This document shows, in pieces, positions 34,671 through 44,862 of a DNA stretch of 64,000 nt. Both the position numbers and the translations under genes were made by a program. The notes under the pieces are model-generated. The model did not search any database and was not told the origin of the DNA. It worked only from the letters and a program-made list of their open reading frames with translations. Numbering within the stretch: position 1 is the stretch's first letter; the number at the start of each line of letters is the position of its first letter. Source of the stretch: Larix kaempferi (lineage: Eukaryota; Streptophyta; Pinopsida; Pinales; Pinaceae); the NCBI GenBank assembly GCA_027924585.1, contig BSBM01000361.1, positions 68,236,001 to 68,300,000 of the forward strand. Direction: 5' to 3'.

Positions 34671-35900
34671 ATGAATTCTGCGGAACAAGATGGAAGGGTT
34701 GTTGTGGAAACATCTAGTCAACGCGGTGAAATGGATAGTAGGCATGAAAGAAATCTGAACTCTCAACAAGGGGCAACAACATCTAGTGAAATGATGGAAA
34801 CTGTCAAAAGCCTTAAAGATGAGCTGGTCAGCATTAAGGAAGACAATATTAAAAATTTTGAGGAACAGAGAGAGATCAATGCAATTCTACTACAAAAGCT
34901 GATTGAGAAAGAAAACAGTCATATACCAACACATGAAGAACAACATGCAGAAAATTCAGTGACAAAAAGAAATTCTAAATTTAAGACTACTCATCCAAGA
35001 AATTCGATGAGTTATAATATGGATATCAGCGACGAAGAGTCACTTGGTGAAGATTCCGGAGAATTTGTCCCCAAAAAGAAAAAGAATTTGGGAAAAATGA
35101 ATCAGCTACACTTAGAATTCAGAAAGATTAAGCCTCCTACTTTTAATGGGGAAATTAAAACTGGAGAAGAAGCTGAGCTATGGCTTAGGTACATGGACAA
35201 ATATATACGAATGTTTGACTATTCTAGTCTCATAAAGGAAAGGATTGATATTTTTAATCTGCAAGGGAAAGCTTCGTCATGGTGGGATGACCTAAATCTA
35301 ATGAAAGCTACCAATGAGAAAAAGGTGAAATGGAAAGATTTTGCGACATTATTTAAACATAAATATCTGTCTAAAAGATACTATTATAGAAAAGTAAAAT
35401 ATTTTTATGACCTAAAACTGGGACAACAAACTATGGAGGAATTAATCAGCAAATTTCTAGAATTACTCAAGTATGTTCCCTATATTTAAGATGAAAAAGT
35501 CAGAGTTCAACGTTTCTTGAGCTGTTTACCTTTTAGTTTCAAAGATCAGATAGAGTTTGATGATCCGAAGACATTGGAGGATGATTTCAGAAAGGCTAGA
35601 TTGTGTTTTGAACAAAGTCAGAATAAGGATGAATTATCTAAGAGGTGGAATGAAAAGAAGAAGACAAAGTCTTAAAGTGGGAAGAAAGGTCATATGCCCA
35701 ATCATTTCAAAAATCAAGTTATGCTTGCACCTTTCAGCAGCAAGTTCGATGGCAGTAAGCCACAATCAAACTTTTTTCCACCAAGTAATAAGATGAACAC
35801 TGAGAGTATAAGAAAACCGGAAGACACACCATCTACACCACCAATCAAATGCTCGGGTTGTGGATAAAATCATAGATAGTATGAATGTCCTCATCGGAAA
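34671..35900 (+). pseudogene. gypsy gag (plus-strand element)
   Basis: A 272-residue frame from ATG 34671 stops at 35489. It begins with a coiled-coil-like segment and a Lys/Glu-rich stretch. The gag core follows: IKPPTFNGE, then AELWLRYMDKY, then GKASSWWDDL, then FKHKYLSKRYYYRKVKYFYDL. The same frame continues past the TAA (DEKVRVQRFLSCLPFSFKDQI) with more stops at about 35673, 35865 and 35877. The last two lie within a damaged zinc knuckle (CSGCG, stop, NHR, stop, YECPH). This order matches plant chromovirus-type gag. Non-functional. Confidence 0.8.
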
Positions 35901-35915
35901 GAGAAAAATAAATCA

Positions 35916-37164
35916 GTGCATAATCTTCAAGAGGCTTCTATAGTTCAAGATGTAGCAAGGAGTCCAAAAATTAATGCTGCATTAAATAATCGACAAGCAG
36001 AACATCAAGCCTCTATCATCGATGTTGAAAGTATGACTTCTGGGCCACCTGTGTCTATCTTGATTGATTCTGGCACATGTAAAAGTTATATAGACCCAAA
36101 AATTTGTGAGTCCTGCAAATTAAGCAAAAAAATATAGGCAATCTTGGCTGGTTCAAATGGCCACAAGAGTAAAAAGAAAAGTTTCTGATGTAGTAAATCA
36201 ATGTCCTTTAAAGTTAAATGAATCTTACACTAGTACAGATCTAATTTTTTTTCCATTGGTATCTTACGATTTACTTATTGGTATGGATTGGCTGGAAAAA
36301 CATAGAGCTGTCCTAGATTGTTATCAGAAGTCTGTTATTTTGGTGAATGATGTTGGGAAGTTTGAAAAGATTCAAGGGATAGTAAGGACAGTAAAATTAA
36401 GGGAAGTTTCTGCACTTTAGTTGAAAATAAATGCATGAAAAGGGTGTAAATTATATGCTGTTCACTTAGCAGAAAATCAGAAAAGTAAAGTTTCAGATTT
36501 AACAACACACCCTGTGTTGGCTGAATTTGAAGATGTGTTTCCCAAGGAAATTATTGAGTTACCACCCATGAGAGAACTTGATTTTACAATAGACCTATCT
36601 CGAGGAGCAATACCTATTTATAAGGCACCTTATCAGATGATTACTCGTGAATTGATAGAATTGAAAGCACAATTGCAGGAACTATTAGAAAATTTTTATG
36701 TCCGTCCAAGTGTGTCCCCGTGGGGAGCACCGGTGATCTTTGTACGGAAGAAGGTGGAACTTTCCGACTGTGTATAGATTATAGACAGCTGAATAAAGTT
36801 ACTATAAAAAATCGGTATCCCTTTCCAAGGATCGATGATCTGTTCGATCAGGTTGGAGGTGTTACTGTCTTTTCAAAGATGGATTTAAGGTCGAGATACC
36901 ATCAAATTATAATTAAAGAAGAGGATGTGCATAAGACAGCTTTCCGTACTCGGTATGGGAATTATGAATTTGTGGTGATGCCATTTGGTTTGATGAATGC
37001 ACCTGCCACATTTATGTATCTTATGAATAATGTTTTCAGTAAGTACCTAGATAAGTTTGTTGTAGTGTTTATTGATTACATACTCATATACTCAAAGAAT
37101 GAAAGTGAGCATGAGGAACATTTAAGGTTAGTGTTGCAATTCCTAAGGGAAAATAAGTTATATG
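35916..37164 (+). pseudogene. gypsy protease and reverse transcriptase N-terminal part
   Basis: The protease motif VSILIDSGTCKSYIDP has DSGT rather than DSGA. After a stop and frame change, DLLIGMDWLEKH closes the protease fold. RT then begins in LAEFEDVFPKEI and reaches FVRKK. A one-base indel near 36750 moves the frame to [25 protein letters not shown]. Motif A reads [12 protein letters not shown] (Arg for the conserved Gly). The catalytic box reads [12 protein letters not shown], with Tyr (codon 37077-37079) in place of the second Asp, so polymerase activity is lost. The frame reaches RENKLYV at 37164, where the nested element begins. Confidence 0.9.
37160..37164. repeat. target-site duplication ATATG (left)
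   Basis: ATATG precedes TGTTTGTGCC at 37165 and recurs at 46278-46282 after the CTTAACA end of the other LTR. Confidence 0.92.
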
Positions 37165-38580
37165 TGTTTGTGCCAGAAATTGTTACTAAGGCTAAGGTAA
37201 CAAGCCAACACAATCTCAAGAGTAAAACTCAATTCAAACTAGGGTTTAGGGTTTTGTTTTATGTGTTTTTGGTCATAAACTTCAAGAACATGCAGGGAAT
37301 ACATTCAACAGATAAGCAACAACTAAATCATACACATATATTGATAAAGATGCATATATATCAAAAAAATCCAACAAAAGACTGTACTGAAGTTCACACA
37401 TAAAGGACAAGCACTACTAGAAAATACACATTAACCAGCAATGAATTTGTCATTCATGAAACTAAAGAAGTTCAAACATGAAGCCAACACAGATCAAATG
37501 AAGGGGAAAGAGTCATATATTCATAGTTTCATCAGTAAATGCATATAAGAGTTACAGTACCTATCTTTGAATAAGTCTGAAAGTACAAGCAGCTAGCAGA
37601 CCTCCTGATGCTCCCAAAAATCAGAACCTTTCTTCAGTCCCTTTGTCCCTTTTTTATAATTACAAAGAAGTAGTTCCATCTCCCCTTCATTAGGTCGAAA
37701 TTGAAACTACCCAGCAGTTACATTAACTAACTAACTCAACTAATTGACTAAAAATAGCAAATCGGATTCCTGGCAAATATGGCAAATTTCTGGAAAATAG
37801 GTGTCTTCATATTATTTCTTTGGCTGCTGGTAAATGAATTCGGAAGCCCTAATTCTCGCTGGCATTAAAAACACTTGTCTTCTCTTCACAGCAACACAAT
37901 CCACCTTTTTAGCAGTTAACTCTCCTTCACGAACACTCCTTTCTTATAATAATACGTGTAGAAAGAGAAATTTGACAGCTTAGACCGGGATTTGCTGGTT
38001 TTTTGTGCAACTGATTTCACATACCATGCAATGATGAGCCTGTTCTGCTTCGTGAATGATAACCAACTAAAATCATGCTTAAACTGCAGCAAACACGTGT
38101 TGAAACACTCACACAAGGCGATTAGTCACTCACATACTGCATCATGATTGAAATCCATTTGAAATTTGAAAAAACAAAGGGCCGCGATATTCTTGTAGCG
38201 TGCCCTTTGTTAAAATTTTGTCTAGCGCTACAAGAATAGCTTCCATGCTCTAATTTCACAGTTTTTTTAACTTTCTGCTAATTTGTCGGAGGTTCTAACA
38301 GTTACTTGGTTTAAGAAATAAGTTTAACTGCTGTCTAAACACATTAATGAATCAATCTTTGAAAATATGACCTTCTTTAACCCCCTTTGAAATATAAAAG
38401 ATCAACCAAAATCAAATAAAACCTAAAAAAATGGGCTCAAAACTTATTCAATTACCCATAGAGTTTCTAAGGAGACTAAAACCGAAACCTAAAACCAAAA
38501 ATTTAACTGAGGTAGATTGAAAAACAAACCAAAACTGGAGAAAATAAATCAAAAATGGAGAAAAATCTACTGACTTAACA
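37165..38580 (-). repeat. 3' LTR of nested gypsy element
   Basis: 1416 bp, TGTTTGTGCC... to ...CTTAACA. A minus-strand TATAAAAAA is at 37650-37658. It contains AGGGTTTAGGGTTTT (a telo-box-like motif), a 66-codon ORF also open in the other LTR, and an inverted pair, TATTCTTGTAGCG (38188-38200) with CGCTACAAGAATA (38226-38238). Confidence 0.95.
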
Positions 38581-38737
38581 TCTGGCTCCAGCTGCGGGAT
38601 GAAGTCTTCCCTGCGAGGCTTCAAGAACTTGTAGACTAGTGCCTTCTGTATTCAATCTAAACTTCCATTGGGCTAAGGAGTCTTTATTCAATCTCACTCA
38701 CACCGGTATATACAATGAAAAGTGACCATGATCCTCA

Positions 38738-39307
38738 TTAACTGTAGAAATGCTTGAGGAATCGCCCATTGACAGGGCTGAGCAACTCCTCACCTTCAAG
38801 GGACTGCAAGATGAATGTATTATTTTCCAAAACTTTAGATATCAGAAAAGGGCCAAACCATAGATTATCAAATTTGCCATGCTTACCCTTCTGTTCCTTT
38901 CTTGCATCCCATCTTAAAACCAACTGACCTTCTAAAAAAATATGCTCTTTAATATTTCTGTCAAACCTGTTTTTCATTTTAGCTCTGTACAGCTGTGCTT
39001 CTTTGTCTACCTTCTCTCTATTTTGCTGTAACTCAATCATTTCGAAGATTCTCCTTTGCAAATCATCCAATTCCTCTTGAGAGTTCTGAAGGAACTTCAT
39101 TACTGGAATCCCCAACTGAACTGGAAATACTGCTTCTGTTCCATACACCAGCTGAAAGGGAGAAGTACCAATGGCTTGCTTCACAGTAATCCTATCTGCC
39201 CACAATGCATATTTCAACATTGAATCCCAAGACCTTTTATTATGTTTCAACAGCTTCTTGATGCATTGAATGATATTCTTGTTAGATGATTCAGCCTGAC
39301 CATTTCC
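38738..39307 (-). pseudogene. nested gypsy integrase, C-terminal half
   Basis: 170 residues are open from 39250, and the frame continues upstream to the TAG at 39308-39310. It holds the third catalytic acid in GNGQAESSNKNI, then a helical segment (FQLVYGTEAVFPVQLGIPVM) and a C-terminal SH3-like part (GQLVLRWDARKEQ, LWFGPFLISKVLENN). It ends FLKHFYS about 150 bp before the LTR. There is no chromodomain. The nonsense codon upstream likely replaced CAG, since family members read YYPQGNGQAE here. Confidence 0.9.
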
Positions 39308-39760
39308 CTAAGGGTAATAGGGAGTTGAGTGCTTCAAAATAATACCATTTTTCTCACAGAAGGCCACCATTGCCTTGGATTTGAATGCTTTGGCATTATC
39401 AGTAATCAATCTTTGTGGACAGCCAAATCTACTCAGAATATTATTTTCAATGAACTCCATAATCACCTTATCTATAGCATTTCTTGTTGGAATAGCTTCC
39501 ACCCATTTTGTAAAGAAATCTGTGGTAGTCAAAATCCAATGATGCTGGCCTGAAGATGCTGGATTTATTTCTCCAATAAAATCCAGACCCCACTGCTGAA
39601 AAGGGGCATTGACTGCAATAGGCTTCACAGGTAAAGGTAATAATTTCTGTTTACCTGCAAATTTCTGACAGGGTATGCAAGCTCTTACCTGCTGGTAAAC
39701 ATCATGGAAGAGGGAGGGCCAATAGTATCCAGCTCTCAAAATTTTATAGGCTGTTGTTTT
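39308..39760 (-). pseudogene. nested gypsy integrase, zinc finger and catalytic core
   Basis: Between two TAG codons, the frame encodes the end of the HHCC finger (GYYWPSLFHDV, CIPCQKFAG) and the core with WGLDFIGEI (first Asp) and RLITDNAKAF (second Asp). The His pair of the finger lies just upstream of the TAG at 39761-39763 (HERACGGH). That TAG sits where Trp (TGG) is usual. All three catalytic acids of integrase survive, but the frame is cut into three pieces. Confidence 0.9.
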
Positions 39761-42700
39761 CTAGTATTTATGTCCTCCACAAGCTCTTTCATGAGATTCT
39801 GAAATTACTTCTTCTATTTCAGCCTGATCTAAACACCTTAACAAGATTCCTCCTGGGTCTTTCCAAAACAATTGATCTTCTATCAAACAGTATTTAGTAG
39901 CTTTCAATTTCAGAGACCTGGCAGCCTTCCTATCTAAGTGTTCTGGGCATTGCAAAAATAACAAGAAATGAACAATATCAGCATACCACTCTGAAGATGA
40001 ATAAGAGTCCATGATTCTTTCTTTCTCCAAGAATGCTTGCTTTTCTTCAGGTGCTGATTCTTTTTCCATAACATGTAATCCTAACGCTTGACAATTTGAG
40101 TCAGCCAGCAGTTTGGCCAATCCTTGTCCTTTGACCAACTTAGTAGGTTTGATTTCCACTTCATATTCCATAATTTTGGCAATCCACTTTCCCCTCTTTC
40201 CTTCACTATCAGGTTGTGTCAAAACGTCCTTCACTGCAGCGTTTGGAACAAACGAAATAACCTTGGAATGTAAAATATTAATTCTGAAAAATTTTAAAGC
40301 CTTCACCATAGCATAGGCTTGTTTCTCCAAGATACTATATTTCAGCTCTGAATCTCTAAGTGTTTTACTGAAAAAGGCAATTGGTTGTTCCAATCCCTCA
40401 TTATTCTTCTGAAGTAGGACAGCAGCAATAGTATCCTCTGAAGCAAAAGAAAAGGTAAGGAATTCTTTGGCAAAATTAGGGATTACCAGAACAGGTGCTT
40501 CAGTCAGAGCCACCTTGATTTTCTCAAAAGTTGCCTTTGCTTCAACAGTCCACCTGACTTCTTGGTCCTTTTTTAACATTGATGTGATTTGTTTAATGGT
40601 TTTAGCAAAATTAGGAATAAACCACCGCAGAAAATTTATCTTGCCAATAAATGATTGCACATCCTTTTTACTCCTGGGCAAGCTAATCTTCAGTATTGCT
40701 TTGACTCTCTCAGGGTCAATTCTAATACCATCAGCTGACACCAAGTGACCAAGTAATTTACCTTCTTGCACAGCAAAATGTGATTTTTTGGGGTTCAAGG
40801 ATAAACCAAATTTTCTGCATTTTATGAAGGTTTGCTCCAAATGCTTCAAGTGTTCATCATCAGATTTTGAGAAGACAGTAATATCATCCAGATAGATAAC
40901 CACAAACTTATCTTTCTCACCCACAAATGCAATGTCCATAGCTCTCTGAAAGGTTGCTCCAGCATTCATCAAACCAAAAGGCATCTTGTCATACATAAAT
41001 GTCCCCCAGGGGGTTGTAAAAGCTGTCTTTTCTTTGTCATCAGGGTGCATGGCAATCTGATTGTACCCTGAGAAACCATGTAGCATAAAAATCCTTTGAG
41101 CTCCAACTACCTGCTGCAAAACCTGTTCAATCTTGGGGAGAGGATAATTGTCTTTTAATGATGATCGATTCAAATTTATGAAGTCAACACATAATCGAAT
41201 TTCCCCATTCTTCTTTCTAACAGGAACAAGATTAGCCACCCAAGAAGAATACCTAAGAGGCACTATTATCTTTGCATCCAACAACTTCTTTAGTTCTTTT
41301 TCAATTACAGGGAACAAGGCTGGATTGATTCTTCTTAGTTTCTGCCTGAATGGTTTGACATTAGGTTTCAAAGGGACCTTGTGCTGAATAATTGCTGTAT
41401 CATAAGTTTTTAGTTCCTTATAAGACCAGGCAAATGCATCTATATATTTTTTCAACAGCTTAATATATCTACTTCTTTGCTCCACTGTTAAGAATTTAGA
41501 AAGTTTTACCATTCTTGGATTTTCTACTGAACCAATATTGTAGTCTTCTACATTGTCTTCTGAAGATTGAATTACTGGCTTTGAAGGTGTATCATCTTTG
41601 GTGAATATTCTTTCTAAAGGTACTAGACCTTTCGGAATGAAGTTGCTTTTCAACTCAATGATTTTATGCCCTGCTATCTCTTCTGCAGCGAACTCATCTA
41701 ACTGTTCATCTCTTTCATCTTCTTCCTGATCAATTTGAGTATTTGAAAACTCATCTACGAGCTCAAGAATTTTTTTTATTTCAATGTCATCTTCAAAAAC
41801 CCTCCAGTGCTTTATATTGTCAGGAACACAAGGTCTATACCTCACTTCTATAGGATACTTTAGCTGAGTGATTTTAGGGATTCTAAAATATGTGGCAGCC
41901 AGGGCTAAAGAATCTGCAGTCTCATTATGATTCCTGGGAATATGAGTGATATTAAATGCTATAAAATAGTTTTCAAGCATATCCCATACCTCGTTTCGAT
42001 ATACTTTCAGCAAACCCTGCTTTACTTTATATTTGTTCTTCACCTGTTGAACAACTAGTTCGGAGTCGCCAAATGCAGAAATTTGCTGAATTCCCAAATC
42101 TTTAGCAGCTTTCAATCCCAATAGCAAAGCCTCATACTCAGCAGTATTGTTAGTGGTAACAAACTCCAATTTATACATGAGTTTCACTGTTTCACCGCCA
42201 GGGGAAATGAGTAAAACTCTAGCTCCAGCACCCTCTCTACATGAAGATCCATCAAAATACAACTGCCACACTGCATCTTTTTCCTCTATGCTATGTTTTA
42301 TTGGCTGATCTTTTTCCACTTGTAACAGACCAGCAGAATTATCCTCTTCACTAAACTGTAATATGCATGAACCAAGGTCTTTATCCACAGAGTACATTGG
42401 GTGATTGCTAGGGTTTTTATCATCTGTGACTATGTAAGCAAGCTGTAGCTCTCTGTAAAGTCTTCTATTTTCTCCACCAAAAACAGGAATCGTGGCATAA
42501 GAGAGGTCCATCTGTAAGGTTCCTCCAACTTTCTTTGCCCAGGATCTTGAAAGAAGCAAACCAAACTTTGGGGTGATATCAGCCACTACAACATCCATTA
42601 TGACACTCTTCATTGGCAACTGAGCAAGGCTGACAACCATATCTTTAATCACTCCTAGACACTTGACAGCTCGGGAGTCAAAGGCATATAAGTCATGATA

Positions 42701-43327
42701 AGGTTTGGTAACACTAAGACCCAGGGCTTCCATCACAGCTTTAGGCATTAGATTATGGGATGCTCCAGAATCTAATAGACAATTATGGATCATCTGATCA
42801 TGGACAGTTAAGGTAACATAGAATGGAGGAGAAGCACTAGCTTCATTTTCTGTTTTCTCAGCTAAGGCAGATCCAATGAATATCTTTGGACTTTCTTCTT
42901 GCAAATTGACAGTATCTGAAACAGGCTGGCTACTAGCAGAATTCATAACTTTTAGGACTGTTTGTTTATATGATGGATTTTTGATAAGCTCAGAAAATGG
43001 CACAGGAATTTTTAGTTTACCTAACTCATTTTCCAAACTGAAATTTTGAACTGACTTGTTTACCTCCTCAATTTCTACATTCCTCTTGGATTTTTCTGCA
43101 GGTTGTTTCTTTTCTGTTACAGGATCAGCAACTGGTTTATCAGGAATAACTGGAGCAGGAACAACAGCTTTCTTCTTAGGAGCTTGGACTACTTGTTTCG
43201 GGCCAGATCTGAGATTAAGAGTCTTCTTAATTCCATTCTGATTAGCAGTAGCATTTACAGCAGTTTTTTCAAACTCTAATTCATCTTCAACTTCATACAA
43301 ATCTGCATCATAGTACTCAGCATTTAG
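39761..43327 (-). CDS. nested gypsy pol: protease - RNase H - reverse transcriptase - degenerate RNase H - integrase finger
   Basis: A 1179-residue open frame, numbered from codon 43300 and in the same frame as gag. Protease: LLDSGASHNLMP, Asp177. RNase H 1 (about 342-470): LYFDGSS (Asp350), NTAEYEALL, GDSELVV (Asp412), NETADSLA (Asp463). It resembles the archaeal-type RNase H of Tat elements but lies before RT. RT (about 640-880): LVPVRKKNGEIRLCVDF, motif A MLHGFSGYNQ with His741 (codon 41078-41080) where Asp is required, [17 protein letters not shown] at 803-806. RNase H 2 (about 920-1040) reads LTFSFASEDTIAAVL and ISFVPNAAVK, having lost the usual Asp residues. It ends in an integrase finger (SHERACGGH) at a TAG. 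Confidence 0.93.
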   Translation of the reverse strand, partial: LNAEYYDADLYEVEDELEFEKTAVNATANQNGIKKTLNLRSGPKQVVQAPKKKAVVPAPVIPDKPVADPVTEKKQPAEKSKRNVEIEEVNKSVQNFSLENELGKLKIPVPFSELIKNPSYKQTVLKVMNSASSQPVSDTVNLQEESPKIFIGSALAEKTENEASASPPFYVTLTVHDQMIHNCLLDSGASHNLMPKAVMEALGLSVTKPYHDLYAFDSRAVKCLGVIKDMVVSLAQLPMKSVIMDVVVADITPKFGLLLSRSWAKKVGGTLQMDLSYATIPVFGGENRRLYRELQLAYIVTDDKNPSNHPMYSVDKDLGSCILQFSEEDNSAGLLQVEKDQPIKHSIEEKDAVWQLYFDGSSCREGAGARVLLISPGGETVKLMYKLEFVTTNNTAEYEALLLGLKAAKDLGIQQISAFGDSELVVQQVKNKYKVKQGLLKVYRNEVWDMLENYFIAFNITHIPRNHNETADSLALAATYFRIPKITQLKYPIEVRYRPCVPDNIKHWRVFEDDIEIKKILELVDEFSNTQIDQEEDERDEQLDEFAAEEIAGHKIIELKSNFIPKGLVPLERIFTKDDTPSKPVIQSSEDNVEDYNIGSVENPRMVKLSKFLTVEQRSRYIKLLKKYIDAFAWSYKELKTYDTAIIQHKVPLKPNVKPFRQKLRRINPALFPVIEKELKKLLDAKIIVPLRYSSWVANLVPVRKKNGEIRLCVDFINLNRSSLKDNYPLPKIEQVLQQVVGAQRIFMLHGFSGYNQIAMHPDDKEKTAFTTPWGTFMYDKMPFGLMNAGATFQRAMDIAFVGEKDKFVVIYLDDITVFSKSDDEHLKHLEQTFIKCRKFGLSLNPKKSHFAVQEGKLLGHLVSADGIRIDPERVKAILKISLPRSKKDVQSFIGKINFLRWFIPNFAKTIKQITSMLKKDQEVRWTVEAKATFEKIKVALTEAPVLVIPNFAKEFLTFSFASEDTIAAVLLQKNNEGLEQPIAFFSKTLRDSELKYSILEKQAYAMVKALKFFRINILHSKVISFVPNAAVKDVLTQPDSEGKRGKWIAKIMEYEVEIKPTKLVKGQGLAKLLADSNCQALGLHVMEKESAPEEKQAFLEKERIMDSYSSSEWYADIVHFLLFLQCPEHLDRKAARSLKLKATKYCLIEDQLFWKDPGGILLRCLDQAEIEEVISESHERACGGHKY

Positions 43328-43495
43328 AAAATCTTCTTGTGTTACAAAACCTTAAGATAAACCATCTCCAAAATGGTTCACACCCTGATCTGTTTCAGTT
43401 TCTTCAAACAGTAATTGTTGATCAATTTCTTCTTCATCCACCAAATTATTTTGAAAAGGTGGGGGTACTTTTTGATCCTCATTTTCTCTCCTTTC

Positions 43496-44735
43496 TCACT
43501 GAATATCATTATTTTTGCGTTCTCTTGGCATGAATCTAGGAGCAAATTGCCTCCTGAACTGATTTTGGTTATTTGGATTTCGATCAGCTTCTGGGGCAGG
43601 TTTAGTAGAATTCTTTTCAAGTTCTAGTTTGTTCAACTTGGCAGTAAGAATCTTTACAAGCTTAGCCATTTCATCTATTTTAGCTTTAGCAGACTGAGGT
43701 GCAGCACTTGTGGAAACAGCTTCCTTCTTTCCCTTTCTTTCATACTGTTGCTGAGGTGTTTCTTTCTTGAGTCTATTAGAAGCCAGCAAATTGGACTCTA
43801 CCTCCAATGCTGCCTCTTGCATGTTCAGCAGGGTTATAGGTCTTCTTTCTCTGAGCAATAAAAAGAATTCATGATCAAAAGCATTTGCATAGGTCAACTT
43901 GGCTGATGTTTCAGTGGGTTTGATTTCTGCAGGAATCCTACTATACATCTTGTTAAATCTTTTGGAAAAGTCAGAAATAGTCTCATCCTTCTTTCTTCTC
44001 AAAGCTCCAAACTCAGTTATATAATAAGTGTAATCCTTGGTGTCTCCCCATTGTCTCAGAAAAAGATCTTTGAGTTCTTCAATTATGGTGATAGAATTAG
44101 CAGGCAGTTCTCTGAACCATTTTCTCACATCCCCATCAAGACTTTGTACAAATACCCTCATCCATACATCTTTAATTTCAATGTTCTGATTATCTGCATA
44201 ACTCTCGAAAGCCTCCCAATGTTCTTCTGCAGTTGTTTCACCTTGTCCATTGAATCGGGGCATATACTTTTGGTAATCATGTGTAGGCAAGGCATGTAAG
44301 GGCTGAGGTAATACTAATGGTGCATACCTAGCTGCTACCATTCTGTCAATCATATCCATAGGTGGATTTTGGGATTCCATTGTGGACTGAGGTTTTGAAG
44401 AGGAAGAAATTTGACTATAACTTTTTTGAAAAGGATTCCTTCCTAATTTCAGCTGAAAGATTGGTATTTTATCAGGGGAAGAAGTTTTAGCTTTCAAAAA
44501 ACTTCGAGGATTAGTAAAAACCTGGAAAGTGCTCTCAGAGATGGTGGGTTTTGCACAAGGTAAGTTTTCAGCTGGGTCTAATGATTCACCCAACTGGTGA
44601 GAGTCACAAGAGGCTGGTAAAGATTGAGACCTTCTGAGCTTTCTTGCTATTTTTATGATCTTTTCAGGGTCTATCACACCCAGCTGTAATGAAGAAGTAG
44701 GTCTGCTCCTGGTTCCAATTCTGTTAGAAGCCATT
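43496..44735 (-). CDS. nested gypsy gag
   Basis: The start chosen is ATG 44735 (MASNRIGTRSRPTSS), 128 bp inside the LTR edge. The open frame extends further only through the primer site into the LTR. A basic N-terminus is followed by the gag core, MPRFNGQGETTAEEHWEAF, then WMRVFVQSLDGDVRKWFREL and ITEFGALRRKKDETISDFSKRFN. A helix and an Asn/Arg-rich tail (NPNNQNQFRRQFAPRF) end at TGA 43496-43498. No CCHC knuckle is present, which fits many Athila-type gags. Pol continues in the same frame after this TGA and a TAA near 43350, so Gag-Pol must have been made by readthrough or these stops are lesions. Confidence 0.9.
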
Positions 44736-44843
44736 GTGACAACTTTCTGGTGAAAATAGCCTTCAAAAAATGCTGGTTCAAGTCCACCTCTTAAACCAGA
44801 AAAATGATGAGTATCCCAGGGAAGATATGCTTCAGCTTCGTCC

Positions 44844-44862
44844 CCGGCAACGGTGCCAAAGA
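44844..44862 (-). other. primer-binding site, Asp tRNA type
   Basis: Directly inside the 5' LTR the minus strand reads TTTGGCACCGTTGCCGGGG. TGGCACCGTTGCCGGGGA differs at one base from the complement of plant Asp-tRNA 3' end (TGGCGCCGTTGCCGGGGA), the usual primer for Athila/Tat elements. Confidence 0.88.

Noticed and set aside
37240-37258. Telomere-like AGGGTTTAGGGTTTT
   Set aside because: Only about one and a half TTTAGGG units, and copied in both LTRs; more like a telo-box than an interstitial telomere.
37916-38116. 66-codon ORF present in both LTRs of the nested element (also 45613-45813)
   Set aside because: It is duplicated only because the LTRs are near-identical. There is no domain, and it lies in the LTR where coding is not expected.
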